This document shows, piece by piece, positions 43,418-52,129 of a stretch of 57,445 nucleotides of DNA (its first letter is position 1; each line of letters begins with the position of its first letter). The stretch is from Pseudomonas sp. CFBP13508 (lineage in GTDB: Bacteria > Pseudomonadota > Gammaproteobacteria > Pseudomonadales > Pseudomonadaceae), in NCBI RefSeq assembly GCF_005233515.1, contig NZ_QFZZ01000016.1, forward strand, positions 1-57,445, written 5' to 3'. Made by a program: the position numbers and the translations under genes. The notes under the pieces were generated by a model. It saw only the letters and a list, made by a program, of their open reading frames with translations, was not told the DNA's origin and did not search any database.

Positions 43418-45235
43418 TCAGCGAATCCCCGCCAACAACGTCCTTGCCGTCTGCTTCAACGGCTCGTCCCCTTCCCTGAGCAACTCATTGAGCAGCGCGA
43501 TCGCACTGTCGATGTCGCCGTCGTCGATACAGGTTTGCGCCTGTTCGAGCTTGCCGGCGGCTTCGGTGTCGGTTTCGGTTTCGGTGGACTCGGGTAATTG
43601 CAGATCCAGAGGTTCCAGCACCAGCGACGTCTCGGGATCGCCGAACTCATTGAGGAAGTCATCGTCGAGCGGCTGGGCGTCGGGCTCGGGGATCCATTCA
43701 AGTTCGGCTTCTTCGCCAGATGCAGCCTGTGGCAGTTCAAAATCGACAGGCAGCACTGACAGGCTGGTGCCCAGTTCCGGATCATCGATCGGCGGTGCGG
43801 CGGAATCGACGCGGCTGTCGTTGAGATCCCAATTTGAATCCATCGACAGCTCTCCCAGATTCAATTCGAAATCATCCTCCGCGGGGCTGAGCGTCGATGC
43901 GAGCGGCGCACCGACGGTCGCTGCCGTGGCCACGGGCAGCTCGGGCGCCACTGGCGGTGTTGCCAACGCCGATGCGGCGCCCGCCAGTTTTGGATGGCGC
44001 GCGCGTGCTTCGACCAGTTCGCGGTCATCAACACCGAGGGCACGCAGATGTTTTTCCTGCTGTTCATAAGTGTCGCTGTCGCCCTGCCGCCCCAGTACTT
44101 CAAGGAGCTGCAAACCAAGATCGGTGCGCTCCGGTTCCTTGTGCAAGGCATCGCGCAACATGCCGGAGGCTTCGCTGAGGCGGCCGTAGGCCAGATAGAT
44201 GCCCACGGCCTCCAGCACGTCGCCGGCACCGGGTTCGTCGCGATGATCGGCGCCCGCGTGCGAACCGACGGATTGCTGCAGTTCGGGCTCATCGACGTCG
44301 TCTTCGGCGCTCACCGGCAATAGCGGCAGCGCCGTGCCATCTGCTGTCGAACGTTGCTGACGGCGGCGTATGAGCAACGCTGCCAGCACCCCCAGCAGCA
44401 ATATCAGTCCACCGAGCAATGGCCAGTTCAGCCCCTCGTCTGTTGACTCGACCGGATCTGAAACAGCGACCGGAACCGGCGCGACCACGGGCGGTGGCGG
44501 TGCTTTCTGCACTTCGGCCAAGCGGGTTTGCAAGTCGTCGATCTGCTTCTTGCCGTCGGCAATCTGCACTTGCTGCTCTTGCAGCCTGAGGTTCTGTTCG
44601 TCGATGGTCTTTTGCAACTGCTGGGTCAGCAGCACGCTGGCGGCCAGTTGCTCGGCCTGCGCATCGTTGGCAACTGCCGCTGGCGTTGGCGGCACAGGCG
44701 CGGCAGTGCGTTTGCCCTGGGCAGCCTGGGGCGGCGCGGTAACCGGTTCGACGGTTGGAAATTCAGAAGATTGCGGGCGAGGATCCGGCTCGTCGGTGGC
44801 GGGCACGATGCCAGGCGAGCCCGGCGGATCGATCAGCACGGTGTACTCGCGCAGCAGACGGCCGTTGGGCTGATCGAGTTGCACGAGGAAATTCAGGAAG
44901 GGTTCGTTGACCGGCTTATCCGAGGTCACCCGGATCATCTGGCGGCTGCCGCGCAGGATCGGAGTGAACTTGAGATCGTTGAGAAAGAACACCCGCTCGA
45001 CGCCGGCCCGGCCGAATTCATCGGCCGAGGCCAGGCTGGCCGAGAGATCGTTTTGCGTCAAAGTGCCGACATCGACCAGCGCGATGTCGGCCTTGAACGG
45101 CTGATTGAGGCCTGAGTGAACAGTGATTTCGCCCAACCCCAACGCCATCGACCAGGTCGAATAGCTGAATACGCCAGCGAGCAGCAGCCATTTGGCGCCC
45201 CCGCGCAGCACGTGCCGACTTGCGAGCATGAGCAT
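43418..45235 (-). CDS. FimV-like inner-membrane protein
   Basis: 605 residues. Signal sequence, then the FimV N-terminal domain (LGLGEITVHSGLNQPFKADI, DLSASLASADEFGRAGVE, RLLREYTVLIDPPG). A membrane helix at about 275-297 (LLGGLILLLGVLAALLIRRR) is followed by an acidic cytoplasmic region with TPR-like ends (DIDSAIALLNELLREGD). It is shorter than pilus-linked FimV (about 900 residues), and I see no LysM motif. Likely a FimV paralogue for polar organisation. Confidence 0.87.
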   Translation of the reverse strand: MLMLASRHVLRGGAKWLLLAGVFSYSTWSMALGLGEITVHSGLNQPFKADIALVDVGTLTQNDLSASLASADEFGRAGVERVFFLNDLKFTPILRGSRQMIRVTSDKPVNEPFLNFLVQLDQPNGRLLREYTVLIDPPGSPGIVPATDEPDPRPQSSEFPTVEPVTAPPQAAQGKRTAAPVPPTPAAVANDAQAEQLAASVLLTQQLQKTIDEQNLRLQEQQVQIADGKKQIDDLQTRLAEVQKAPPPPVVAPVPVAVSDPVESTDEGLNWPLLGGLILLLGVLAALLIRRRQQRSTADGTALPLLPVSAEDDVDEPELQQSVGSHAGADHRDEPGAGDVLEAVGIYLAYGRLSEASGMLRDALHKEPERTDLGLQLLEVLGRQGDSDTYEQQEKHLRALGVDDRELVEARARHPKLAGAASALATPPVAPELPVATAATVGAPLASTLSPAEDDFELNLGELSMDSNWDLNDSRVDSAAPPIDDPELGTSLSVLPVDFELPQAASGEEAELEWIPEPDAQPLDDDFLNEFGDPETSLVLEPLDLQLPESTETETDTEAAGKLEQAQTCIDDGDIDSAIALLNELLREGDEPLKQTARTLLAGIR

Positions 45236-45356
45236 CCCTTAAATAAGCAAAACCGGTTTCTATGCGTTCGCACATCCGGTACGAACACGATATTGCCCAG
45301 TAGTTCTTATAGTCCGCTCAGCGCGATCTCTCAAAAAATCGCTGCCGGGATGTGCC

Positions 45357-45791
45357 TCAAGATTTTTCCAGGTTGGCCAGAATGTGCCCGTGCACGCGCA
45401 TGCACACCTTCAAATCCGCCTCGTCGACGCCTTCGAACAATTCGTGGCGCAGCTGCGTGGCAATGGTTTCGATCTGTTCGATCAGGGGCAGCGCAGGTGC
45501 GCAGAGAACGATCTTTTTCGCCCGACGGTCTTCCATCACGGATTGGCGTTGCACCAGTCCCTGGTTCTCCAGACTATCGAGCAAGCGCGCCAGGGTCGGG
45601 CCTTCGACGCCGACACTCTGCGCCAGTTCGCGTTGGGTCGGCGCCTCTTCAAAACGCGCCAGGTGCAGCAGCACCAGCCAGCGCGCCTGTGAAAGGCCCA
45701 GCCCGGCGAGACGACGATCCAGTTCGGCACGCCAGCCACGAGACATCTGGGCCAGTTGCATACCAAAGCGATGTTGATCGGTTAACGGCAT
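45357..45791 (-). CDS. MarR-family transcriptional regulator
   Basis: 144 residues. A winged-helix dimer of the MarR/SlyA type (LGLSQARWLVLLHLARFEEA, LAQSVGVEGPTLARLLDSLE, DRRAKKIVLCAPA). No obvious target is next to it. It is followed by repeats and then recQ on the same strand. Confidence 0.9.
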   Translation of the reverse strand: MPLTDQHRFGMQLAQMSRGWRAELDRRLAGLGLSQARWLVLLHLARFEEAPTQRELAQSVGVEGPTLARLLDSLENQGLVQRQSVMEDRRAKKIVLCAPALPLIEQIETIATQLRHELFEGVDEADLKVCMRVHGHILANLEKS

Positions 45792-45907
45792 AAAACACTC
45801 ACGGTTAGACTGAAAATACGGAAAATCTAATTATTAGTCAGCTAAGCATGGGCGGCAGTTATAGGCAAGAGTCGCTCTGTACTGAATCGTTACAACTGCG
45901 CGAAGAT

Positions 45908-46112
45908 CAAAAGCCCCTCACCCTGGCCCTCTCCCAGAGGGAGAGGGAACTGAGTGGGGATGCTCTTAAAATTCGCCGACCTGACAGCGCTGTGCTGAAT
46001 CCATAATCGACTCGATTTTGCGGGTCGACATATGACACCAGACACCGCGGTCGGCTCCCTCTCCTCGGGGAGAGGGCTGGGCGGGCGGCGTTCCGATGAG
46101 GGGTCGGGCCAG
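45908..46112. repeat. Dispersed repeat (AAAAGCCCCTCACCC family)
   Basis: An AAAAGCCCCTCACCCTGGCC arm with internal CTCTCCC/GGGAGAGG hairpins, and a second CCCTCTCCTCGGGGAGAGGG hairpin at about 46057-46076, filling the 322-bp gap between the MarR gene and recQ. Confidence 0.75.
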
Positions 46113-46113
46113 A

Positions 46114-48243
46114 TTACATCTCGAATTCAGACTGCAACGCCGCCCGCACGCAATACAGCACGCCTTCAGGCACACGCCCGGCAAACAATTCCGCCACTTC
46201 AGCGACGGACGGCAACTCGCCCTCACCATCGAGGAACGCGTCCTGCACTTCGCCCATCAGTTCCTCAGGCAAGTCCAGCGCCTGCTCCAGCGACAACTGC
46301 TGCTTGCCGATGGCTTCGGCGAGCATGGCGTAGACGTTCTTCTCCGAGCACTGCAACTGCCCGGCGATCTGCAGCGGGGTCATGCCGGCGCGGGCCAGGA
46401 TGATCAACTCGTGACGGACATCGGCGACCACCTTCGGCGCCTCCGCCTCGCCGCCGAGCACTTCGAGGAAGGCTTCGCCGTAGCGTTCCAGCTTGCGCGC
46501 GCCGACGCCGCTGACCCGGGCCATCTCCGCCAGCGAGGTCGGCTGGCTGCGGAGCATTTCCAGCAGCGTCGAGTCGGGGAAGATGACATATGGCGGCACG
46601 CCGTGTTCTTCGGCAAGCTTGCGCCGTAGTGCGCGCAAGGCTTCCCACTGTTCGCGTTCTTCGCCGCGCACCAGTTGGCTGGCCTGGCTCTTGCTGCCGG
46701 TCTTGGCGGTGACTTGCGGTTTCAGGTCGCGGCGCAGTTCCAGCTTCACTTCGCCTTTGAGCAAAGGCCGGCAACTGTCATTCAAGCGCAGACCGCCATA
46801 ACCCTCGTGATCGACATCGGCCAAGCCACGCGCCACCAACTGGCGGAACAGCGAGCGCCACTCGCTCTCGCTCAACGCCTTGCCCACGCCAAACACCGAC
46901 AAATGCTGATGGCCGAAGCTGCGCACCTTTTCGTTGTCCTTGCCCAGCAACACGTCGACCAGATGCCCGACGCCATAACGCTGACCGGTGCGGAAAATCG
47001 CCGACAACGCCTGACGTGCAGGCTCGGTGGCGTCCCAGGTCTGCACGCCGTCGACACAGTTGTCGCAGTGCCCGCATGGCTCGGGCATGTCTTCATCGAA
47101 ATAGGCCAGCAACGCCTGACGCCGGCAGCGGGTCTCTTCGCACAGCGAGAGCATGGCGTCGAGCTTGTGCTGCTCCAGACGTTTATGCCGTTCGTCGCCT
47201 TCTGAGTTCTGCAGCATCTGCTTGAGCATCACCACGTCTTGCAGAGCGTAAGCCATCCACGCATCCGCCGGCAGCCCGTCACGGCCGCCGCGCCCGGTTT
47301 CCTGGTAATAAGCCTCAAGGGATTTCGGCAGATCAAGGTGCGCGACAAAGCGTACGTTGGGCTTGTCGATGCCCATGCCGAACGCCACCGTGGCAACCAT
47401 GATCAGGCCTTCCTCGTTGAGGAAGCGCTTCTGGTGATAGGCGCGCAAATCGTTGGGCAGACCGGCGTGATACGGCAGCGCCGGGAAACCCTGTTCGCTG
47501 AGGAACGCCGCAACTTCTTCGACCTTCTTGCGCGACAGGCAATACACGATGCCGGCATCGCTGCGCCGCTCGGCGAGGAACGCCAGCAACTGTTTGCGCG
47601 GCTGTTCCTTGGGCACGATGCGATAAAAGATGTTTGGGCGATCGAAACTCGACAGGAAGCGTTCGGCGTTCTGCAGGTGCAGGCGATCGACGATTTCTTC
47701 GCGGGTGCGCTTGTCGGCGGTCGCGGTGAGAGCGATGCGCGGAACGTTGGGGAACAGCTCGGCCAATTGACCCAGTTGCAGGTATTCGCGGCGGAAATCG
47801 TGGCCCCATTGCGAAACGCAATGCGCTTCGTCGATGGCGAACAGGGCGATTTCCAGGCTTTGCAGGAACGCCAGCATGCGCGGCTGGACCAGACGCTCCG
47901 GTGCGAGATAGAGCATTTTCACTTCGCCGCGTTTGATCCGCAGAGCGAGGTCGCGCTGCTGCTCGGCACTCAGCGTGGAGTTCAGCGCAGCGGCGGCCAC
48001 GCCCAGTTCTTCAAGGGTGGCGACCTGATCGTCCATCAGCGCGATCAACGGCGACACGACCACCGCCAGACCTTCACGCAATAGCGCCGGCACCTGGAAG
48101 CACAACGACTTGCCGCCACCGGTAGGCATCAGCACCAGCGCATCACCGCCGCTGGCCACGCGCTCAATGATCGCACCCTGACGGCCACGGAAACTGTCGT
48201 AGCCGAAGATGTCCTTGAGGACGCGTTGAGCCTGTTCGAGCAT
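46114..48243 (-). CDS. recQ: ATP-dependent DNA helicase RecQ
   Basis: 709 residues. A superfamily 2 helicase with Walker A MPTGGGKS, DEAH box (IDEAHCVSQWGHDFRREY) and ALTATADKRT. A zinc-type RQC region holds CEETRCRRQ and CGHCDNC. An HRDC domain and a C-terminal helix-turn-helix region follow (LILARAGMTPLQIAGQLQCS). The C-terminal extension makes it longer than E. coli RecQ (about 610). Confidence 0.96.
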   Translation of the reverse strand: MLEQAQRVLKDIFGYDSFRGRQGAIIERVASGGDALVLMPTGGGKSLCFQVPALLREGLAVVVSPLIALMDDQVATLEELGVAAAALNSTLSAEQQRDLALRIKRGEVKMLYLAPERLVQPRMLAFLQSLEIALFAIDEAHCVSQWGHDFRREYLQLGQLAELFPNVPRIALTATADKRTREEIVDRLHLQNAERFLSSFDRPNIFYRIVPKEQPRKQLLAFLAERRSDAGIVYCLSRKKVEEVAAFLSEQGFPALPYHAGLPNDLRAYHQKRFLNEEGLIMVATVAFGMGIDKPNVRFVAHLDLPKSLEAYYQETGRGGRDGLPADAWMAYALQDVVMLKQMLQNSEGDERHKRLEQHKLDAMLSLCEETRCRRQALLAYFDEDMPEPCGHCDNCVDGVQTWDATEPARQALSAIFRTGQRYGVGHLVDVLLGKDNEKVRSFGHQHLSVFGVGKALSESEWRSLFRQLVARGLADVDHEGYGGLRLNDSCRPLLKGEVKLELRRDLKPQVTAKTGSKSQASQLVRGEEREQWEALRALRRKLAEEHGVPPYVIFPDSTLLEMLRSQPTSLAEMARVSGVGARKLERYGEAFLEVLGGEAEAPKVVADVRHELIILARAGMTPLQIAGQLQCSEKNVYAMLAEAIGKQQLSLEQALDLPEELMGEVQDAFLDGEGELPSVAEVAELFAGRVPEGVLYCVRAALQSEFEM

Positions 48244-48439
48244 AAAAACTCCAAAAATCTACCGATACATCCCTGCTCAGGCTGGTTCAGAGCAGCTTCG
48301 GCTGCTTAAACAAAACGTAAGAACACATTGCATGACCAGCGCAGCGCCGGCAGGGATCGCAAAACGCGGCAGTATACCCGAGGCCTTCGCCGCAGAGGGT
48401 GCCGCTGAGAAGACACCTGATAAACCTGCCACACACAAA

Positions 48440-48537
48440 ACCCTGTGGGAGCGAGCCTGCTCGCGAAAGCGACCTGTCAGTCGATGCAAAAGTGCCTGAT
48501 ACACCGCCTTCGCGAGCAGGCTCGCTCCCACAGGGTT
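48440..48537. repeat. REP inverted pair
   Basis: CTGTGGGAGCGAGCCTGCTC and its complement within the 406-bp gap between recQ and yecA. I see no gene in the rest of that gap. Confidence 0.9.
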
Positions 48538-48649
48538 ATTCATCTTTCCAGTAAGGCCGGTAATTCGGGCAAATCTGCCAAGCGGCTGGCTAGAGCGCGC
48601 AAGAAGGCCTAGAATTCCCGCATTGTTTATTCCCCAAGGTAGCCCCGTA

Positions 48650-49237
48650 ATGTCCTTCGCTGAGCAACTGACCCGCCTGCAAGTCTTCCTCGACGCCGAC
48701 GAGCTGCACGACGAGGCGCTGGATTACGTCGCCGCCCACGGTTACCTGACCGCGCTGTCGATCTGCTCCGAAGACGTTCCGGAGCGCGAGTGGATCGACG
48801 CGCTGTTCGCCGAAGAGCCGCATTACACCGACGAAGCCCAGCGTGCCGAAATCGAAGCCACACTGATCGGCCTCAAAGCGCACATCGCTCGCCAACTGGC
48901 CTCGGATGAAGAATTCGAATTGCCGTGCGAACTGGATCTGGGCGAAGAGCCGGACGACTCCGAACTGCGTGGCTGGTGCATCGGCTTCATGGAAGGCGTA
49001 TTCCTGCGCGAAGCGGCCTGGTTTGAAACCGCCGAAGAAGAAGTCAGCGAAATGCTCCTGCCGATCATGGTCGGCTCCGGCCTGTTCGACGAACAGCCTG
49101 AGTTCGAAGACATCGCCAAGGACGCCAATCTGATGGACGACATGATCGTGCAGATCCCGGAAGCCCTGACCGCGCTGTACCTGCTGTGCCAGGCCCCCGA
49201 CGAAAAACCGGCGATCCTCAAGCCTCGTCACCACTAA
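48650..49237 (+). CDS. YecA/UPF0149 family protein
   Basis: 195 residues from ATG 48650. An acidic all-helical protein of the UPF0149 family (HGYLTALSICSEDVPEREWI, ELRGWCIGFMEGVFLREAAW). It lacks the C-terminal SEC-C zinc motif found in some YecA proteins. Function unknown. 10 bp before the ybaN-like gene. Confidence 0.92.
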   Translation: MSFAEQLTRLQVFLDADELHDEALDYVAAHGYLTALSICSEDVPEREWIDALFAEEPHYTDEAQRAEIEATLIGLKAHIARQLASDEEFELPCELDLGEEPDDSELRGWCIGFMEGVFLREAAWFETAEEEVSEMLLPIMVGSGLFDEQPEFEDIAKDANLMDDMIVQIPEALTALYLLCQAPDEKPAILKPRHH

Positions 49238-49247
49238 GACCCGGCCT

Positions 49248-49643
49248 ATGGACAACCCCATAGGCAACCGCCCCCTGATGTTGCGCTACGTCCTGCTGGC
49301 CATCGGCTGGCTCAGCGTGGCATTGGGGGTGATCGGCATCTTCCTGCCGGTCCTGCCCACCACCCCCTTCCTCCTGCTCGCCGCAGCCTGCTTCGCGCGC
49401 AGCTCACCACGCTTCTATCGCTGGCTGGTCGAACACCCACGGCTGGGGCCATGGATTCGCGACTACCTCGAAGGCAACGGCATCCCGCTCAAAGGCAAGG
49501 TCTACGCGATCGGGCTGATGTGGGCGAGCATCCTGTTCTCGTGCTATCTGGTGCCGCTGGTTTGGGCGCGAGGGTTCATGCTGACCAGTGCCGTGCTGGT
49601 GACGGTCTATATTTTGCGGCAGAAGACGTTGCGCAAATCCTGA
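49248..49643 (+). CDS. YbaN-family (DUF454) inner-membrane protein
   Basis: 131 residues. YVLLAIGWLSVALGVIGIFL and LPVLPTTPFLLLAAACFARS, with the LEGNGIPLKGKVYAI loop, are the DUF454 signature. Membrane helices near both ends. Function unknown. Apparently in an operon with the YecA-like gene. Confidence 0.92.
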   Translation: MDNPIGNRPLMLRYVLLAIGWLSVALGVIGIFLPVLPTTPFLLLAAACFARSSPRFYRWLVEHPRLGPWIRDYLEGNGIPLKGKVYAIGLMWASILFSCYLVPLVWARGFMLTSAVLVTVYILRQKTLRKS

Positions 49644-49767
49644 CACATGCCGTTAGCAGTGAGCAGGTATTCACCTGAATTCAATAACAGTAGAATTTGC
49701 GCCACGTTGGCCGACGCAAATACTGCCCCTGCCGTAGCCTGACATCGGTCCACATGGAGGAACGTCT

Positions 49768-51159
49768 TTGAAACTGATCAGGCTCGAACTGGAAAACTAT
49801 CGCTGCTTCCCCGCGCTGACACTCGAACTGGATAAACAGCTGACATTGCTGGTCGCACGTAACGGTCAGGGCAAGACGAGTTTGCTGGATGCCATCAAGA
49901 TTGCGTTGTGGCCGTTTGTACGCGGTTTTGATTTGGGCAACGCGCCTCTGACGGGTATCCAGTCTGACGACGTCTTCTTACGTCCGGTCGATGCGCATCA
50001 GATGGAGCCCTCTCTTCCCGCTCGTTTGACGGCGCATGCTGACTTCAAGGGTGCCGAAAGTTATTGGTCGCGCAGTCGCATCAGTATCCGCAAAGGGACT
50101 AAAACCCGTAGCGACAAAGGCGCAAGGGCTCTGGAAAACAGCGCCAGAAACCTGCAGCGGCGCATATTTGCTAACGCTTTGAATGACGTTACCGAAACGA
50201 TCGAACTACCCGTACTCGCTTACTACGGTACGAGTCGTCTCTGGAGGGATAACACTCCGGGGTCAGAGGCAATCGATAACGCTGAGTTCTCGAGGACCTA
50301 TGGTTACCGAGACAGTCTTGATCCGGCATCCAATTACAAACAGTTCAGCAAATGGTATACGCGAATCTTTCGCAGCTATCGTGAAGAGCAGATTCGCAGC
50401 CTGGAACGCGGACGAAGCAGTTCTGAAGTCAAAGATGAGTTCTTGAATCCGGTCAAAGCCATCCAGGCCGCAGTCAACTCAATGCTTGAATCCCGAACCG
50501 GATGGCGAAATCTGGCTTACAGCAGTGAGTTCGCGGATCTGGTACTGGAGCATCCAGTCCACGGGACGCTGAAAGTCAGCCAACTTAGCGACGGTATCCG
50601 CAATATTGTTGCCCTGGCGGCGGATATCGCCTATCGCTGCATCAAGCTGAACCCTCACCTTGGCATTACCGCGCCGCGCGAATGCACTGGTGTAGTGTTG
50701 ATCGACGAGATCGATATGCACCTTCACCCAGAGTGGCAGCAAACAGTCGTACCTGATTTGCTTGGCGCATTTGCGAACATTCAGTTCGTTGTGACTACGC
50801 ATAGTCCGCAGGTGATTTCATCCGTTGAGGCTAAATGCATTCGTATCCTGCACACGGTAACTGACGATAAATCGCAGCAAGTCAGAATCAGCAACGTCGA
50901 ACAACAAACGCAGGGGGTCGCCAGCTCTCAGGTCCTGGCCTACGTGATGGGCATTGACCCTACCCCGGACAATGAGCCTTCGCGCAAATTGAGTGACTAC
51001 AAAGCGTTGATTCAGCAAGATCATCATGAATCGCAACAAGGCTTGTTGCTGCGCGAGTTCCTGGATATGCATTTCGGCGCTGAACACCCTGACATGCTTG
51101 ATTGTAATCGGTTGATTCGACTTGAAAAATTCAAGCGCAAACAACTGACGCAAAAATAA
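49768..51159 (+). CDS. PtuA-like AAA/ABC-type ATPase of a Septu defence system
   Basis: 463 residues from TTG 49768 with a GGAGG ribosome-binding site. RecF/OLD-type ATPase: KLIRLELENYRCFPALTLEL, Walker A VARNGQGKTSLL (the usual first Gly is Ala), signature VSQLSDGIRN, Walker B VVLIDEIDMHLHPEWQ, and VTTHSPQVISS. The gene is lower in G+C than its surroundings. Together with the HNH gene 13 bp downstream it matches the PtuA-PtuB pair of Septu. No reverse transcriptase or retron RNA is seen. Retron-associated copies of this ATPase also exist, so the assignment depends on the partner. Confidence 0.85.
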   Translation: MKLIRLELENYRCFPALTLELDKQLTLLVARNGQGKTSLLDAIKIALWPFVRGFDLGNAPLTGIQSDDVFLRPVDAHQMEPSLPARLTAHADFKGAESYWSRSRISIRKGTKTRSDKGARALENSARNLQRRIFANALNDVTETIELPVLAYYGTSRLWRDNTPGSEAIDNAEFSRTYGYRDSLDPASNYKQFSKWYTRIFRSYREEQIRSLERGRSSSEVKDEFLNPVKAIQAAVNSMLESRTGWRNLAYSSEFADLVLEHPVHGTLKVSQLSDGIRNIVALAADIAYRCIKLNPHLGITAPRECTGVVLIDEIDMHLHPEWQQTVVPDLLGAFANIQFVVTTHSPQVISSVEAKCIRILHTVTDDKSQQVRISNVEQQTQGVASSQVLAYVMGIDPTPDNEPSRKLSDYKALIQQDHHESQQGLLLREFLDMHFGAEHPDMLDCNRLIRLEKFKRKQLTQK

Positions 51160-51172
51160 GGAAATCTCAAGC

Positions 51173-51820
51173 ATGCGGAAGTTGATTCGAGGTACGGCTC
51201 CAACCTGTCTAGCGAACTATCAGCATGGATCAGATAGATGGGCTGATATGATGCACACGGATAAAGAGCAGATCCGGCAGTGCCTTCAATCGATGCAAGA
51301 CACACGTTGCGCATACTGCGAAGCAGATATCAGCACACCGGGCAATTCGCATATCGAGCACTTCCGACAAAGACACGGATACCCACAAGGTACTTTCGAG
51401 TGGACCAATCTCTTCCACTCATGTTGTCGCGAAGAAGCCTGCGGGAAATTCAAGGACAATTGCCCTCCCTACGATCACCGCAACCTGCTCAAACCTGACG
51501 AAGATGATCCGGACGATTTTCTGCTTTTTGTCAGTGACGGCACGATCAGCCCACTTGCCAATCTGAATGATCAATCGCGAATTCGCGCCGTCGAGACGCT
51601 GCGAATATACAATCTGGATGCGCAAAACGGAGCCTTGCGGGCGATGAGACGCGAGGCTATCCGCCCCCACCTGAAAACTGCCCAGGATCTGATGGATCTG
51701 GCCGGAGATCTTTCGCCAGACGACGTGGCGACATTCCTTCAGGACGAAATCCAGAATACTGAACACCTGCCATTCTCTACCGCCATTCGACACACCCTTT
51801 CGAATTCACCAACTGTTTAA
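51173..51820 (+). CDS. PtuB-like HNH endonuclease of a Septu defence system
   Basis: 215 residues. HNH-type metal motifs: RCAYCEADI, NSHIEHFRQRHG, WTNLFHSC and NLLKPDEDDPDDFLLF. This is the family paired with PtuA-type ATPases in Septu and with some retrons. It follows the ATPase by 13 bp with an AAGGA ribosome-binding site. Presumed to cleave nucleic acid on phage infection. Confidence 0.85.
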   Translation: MRKLIRGTAPTCLANYQHGSDRWADMMHTDKEQIRQCLQSMQDTRCAYCEADISTPGNSHIEHFRQRHGYPQGTFEWTNLFHSCCREEACGKFKDNCPPYDHRNLLKPDEDDPDDFLLFVSDGTISPLANLNDQSRIRAVETLRIYNLDAQNGALRAMRREAIRPHLKTAQDLMDLAGDLSPDDVATFLQDEIQNTEHLPFSTAIRHTLSNSPTV

Positions 51821-51943
51821 AAGACACTCGCAGATACACCTCTCAGGCTACATATCCTTGCGCTTTGGCCTACAGCTACGCCAGCATCCGCCCAATCGGG
51901 TGCTGGATAATCTGGAGTTGCCGCAGCAGCAAGCCTCACGATG

Positions 51944-52053
51944 ATCGTTCCTATGCTCTGCGTGGGAATGCCTCAAGGGACGCTCCGCTGTCCAGCTGTG
52001 GATGGGGGAAAGCGTCTCGGGCTGCATTCCCACGCAGAGCGCGGGAACGATCT
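51944..52053. repeat. Inverted repeat around TGATCGTTCC...GGAACGATC
   Basis: Arms GATCGTTCC and GGAACGATC with internal GCGTGGGAATGC / GCATTCCCACGC segments. It occupies most of the 309 bp between the HNH gene and the adhesin. Same family as the element at 39800-39823. Confidence 0.8.
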
Positions 52054-52072
52054 CACATCTGCCCAGACACAC

Positions 52073-52110
52073 AAACCCGCCGCCCCCGAAACAACCGGGG
52101 CGGCGGGTTT
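52073..52110 (-). terminator. Terminator of the RTX adhesin gene
   Basis: A 14-bp perfect stem AAACCCGCCGCCCC / GGGGCGGCGGGTTT with a 10-base loop, 20 bp past the adhesin stop codon. Confidence 0.9.
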
Positions 52111-52129
52111 TGTCGTTTCAGATCTCAGG

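Noticed and set aside
14575..48537. REP pairs read as CRISPR
   Set aside because: They are isolated pairs of inverted motifs, not regularly spaced direct repeats with spacers.
49644..49767. Retron RNA or reverse transcriptase before the Septu pair
   Set aside because: Only 124 bp precede the ATPase gene and no structured inverted-repeat RNA or RT gene is visible.
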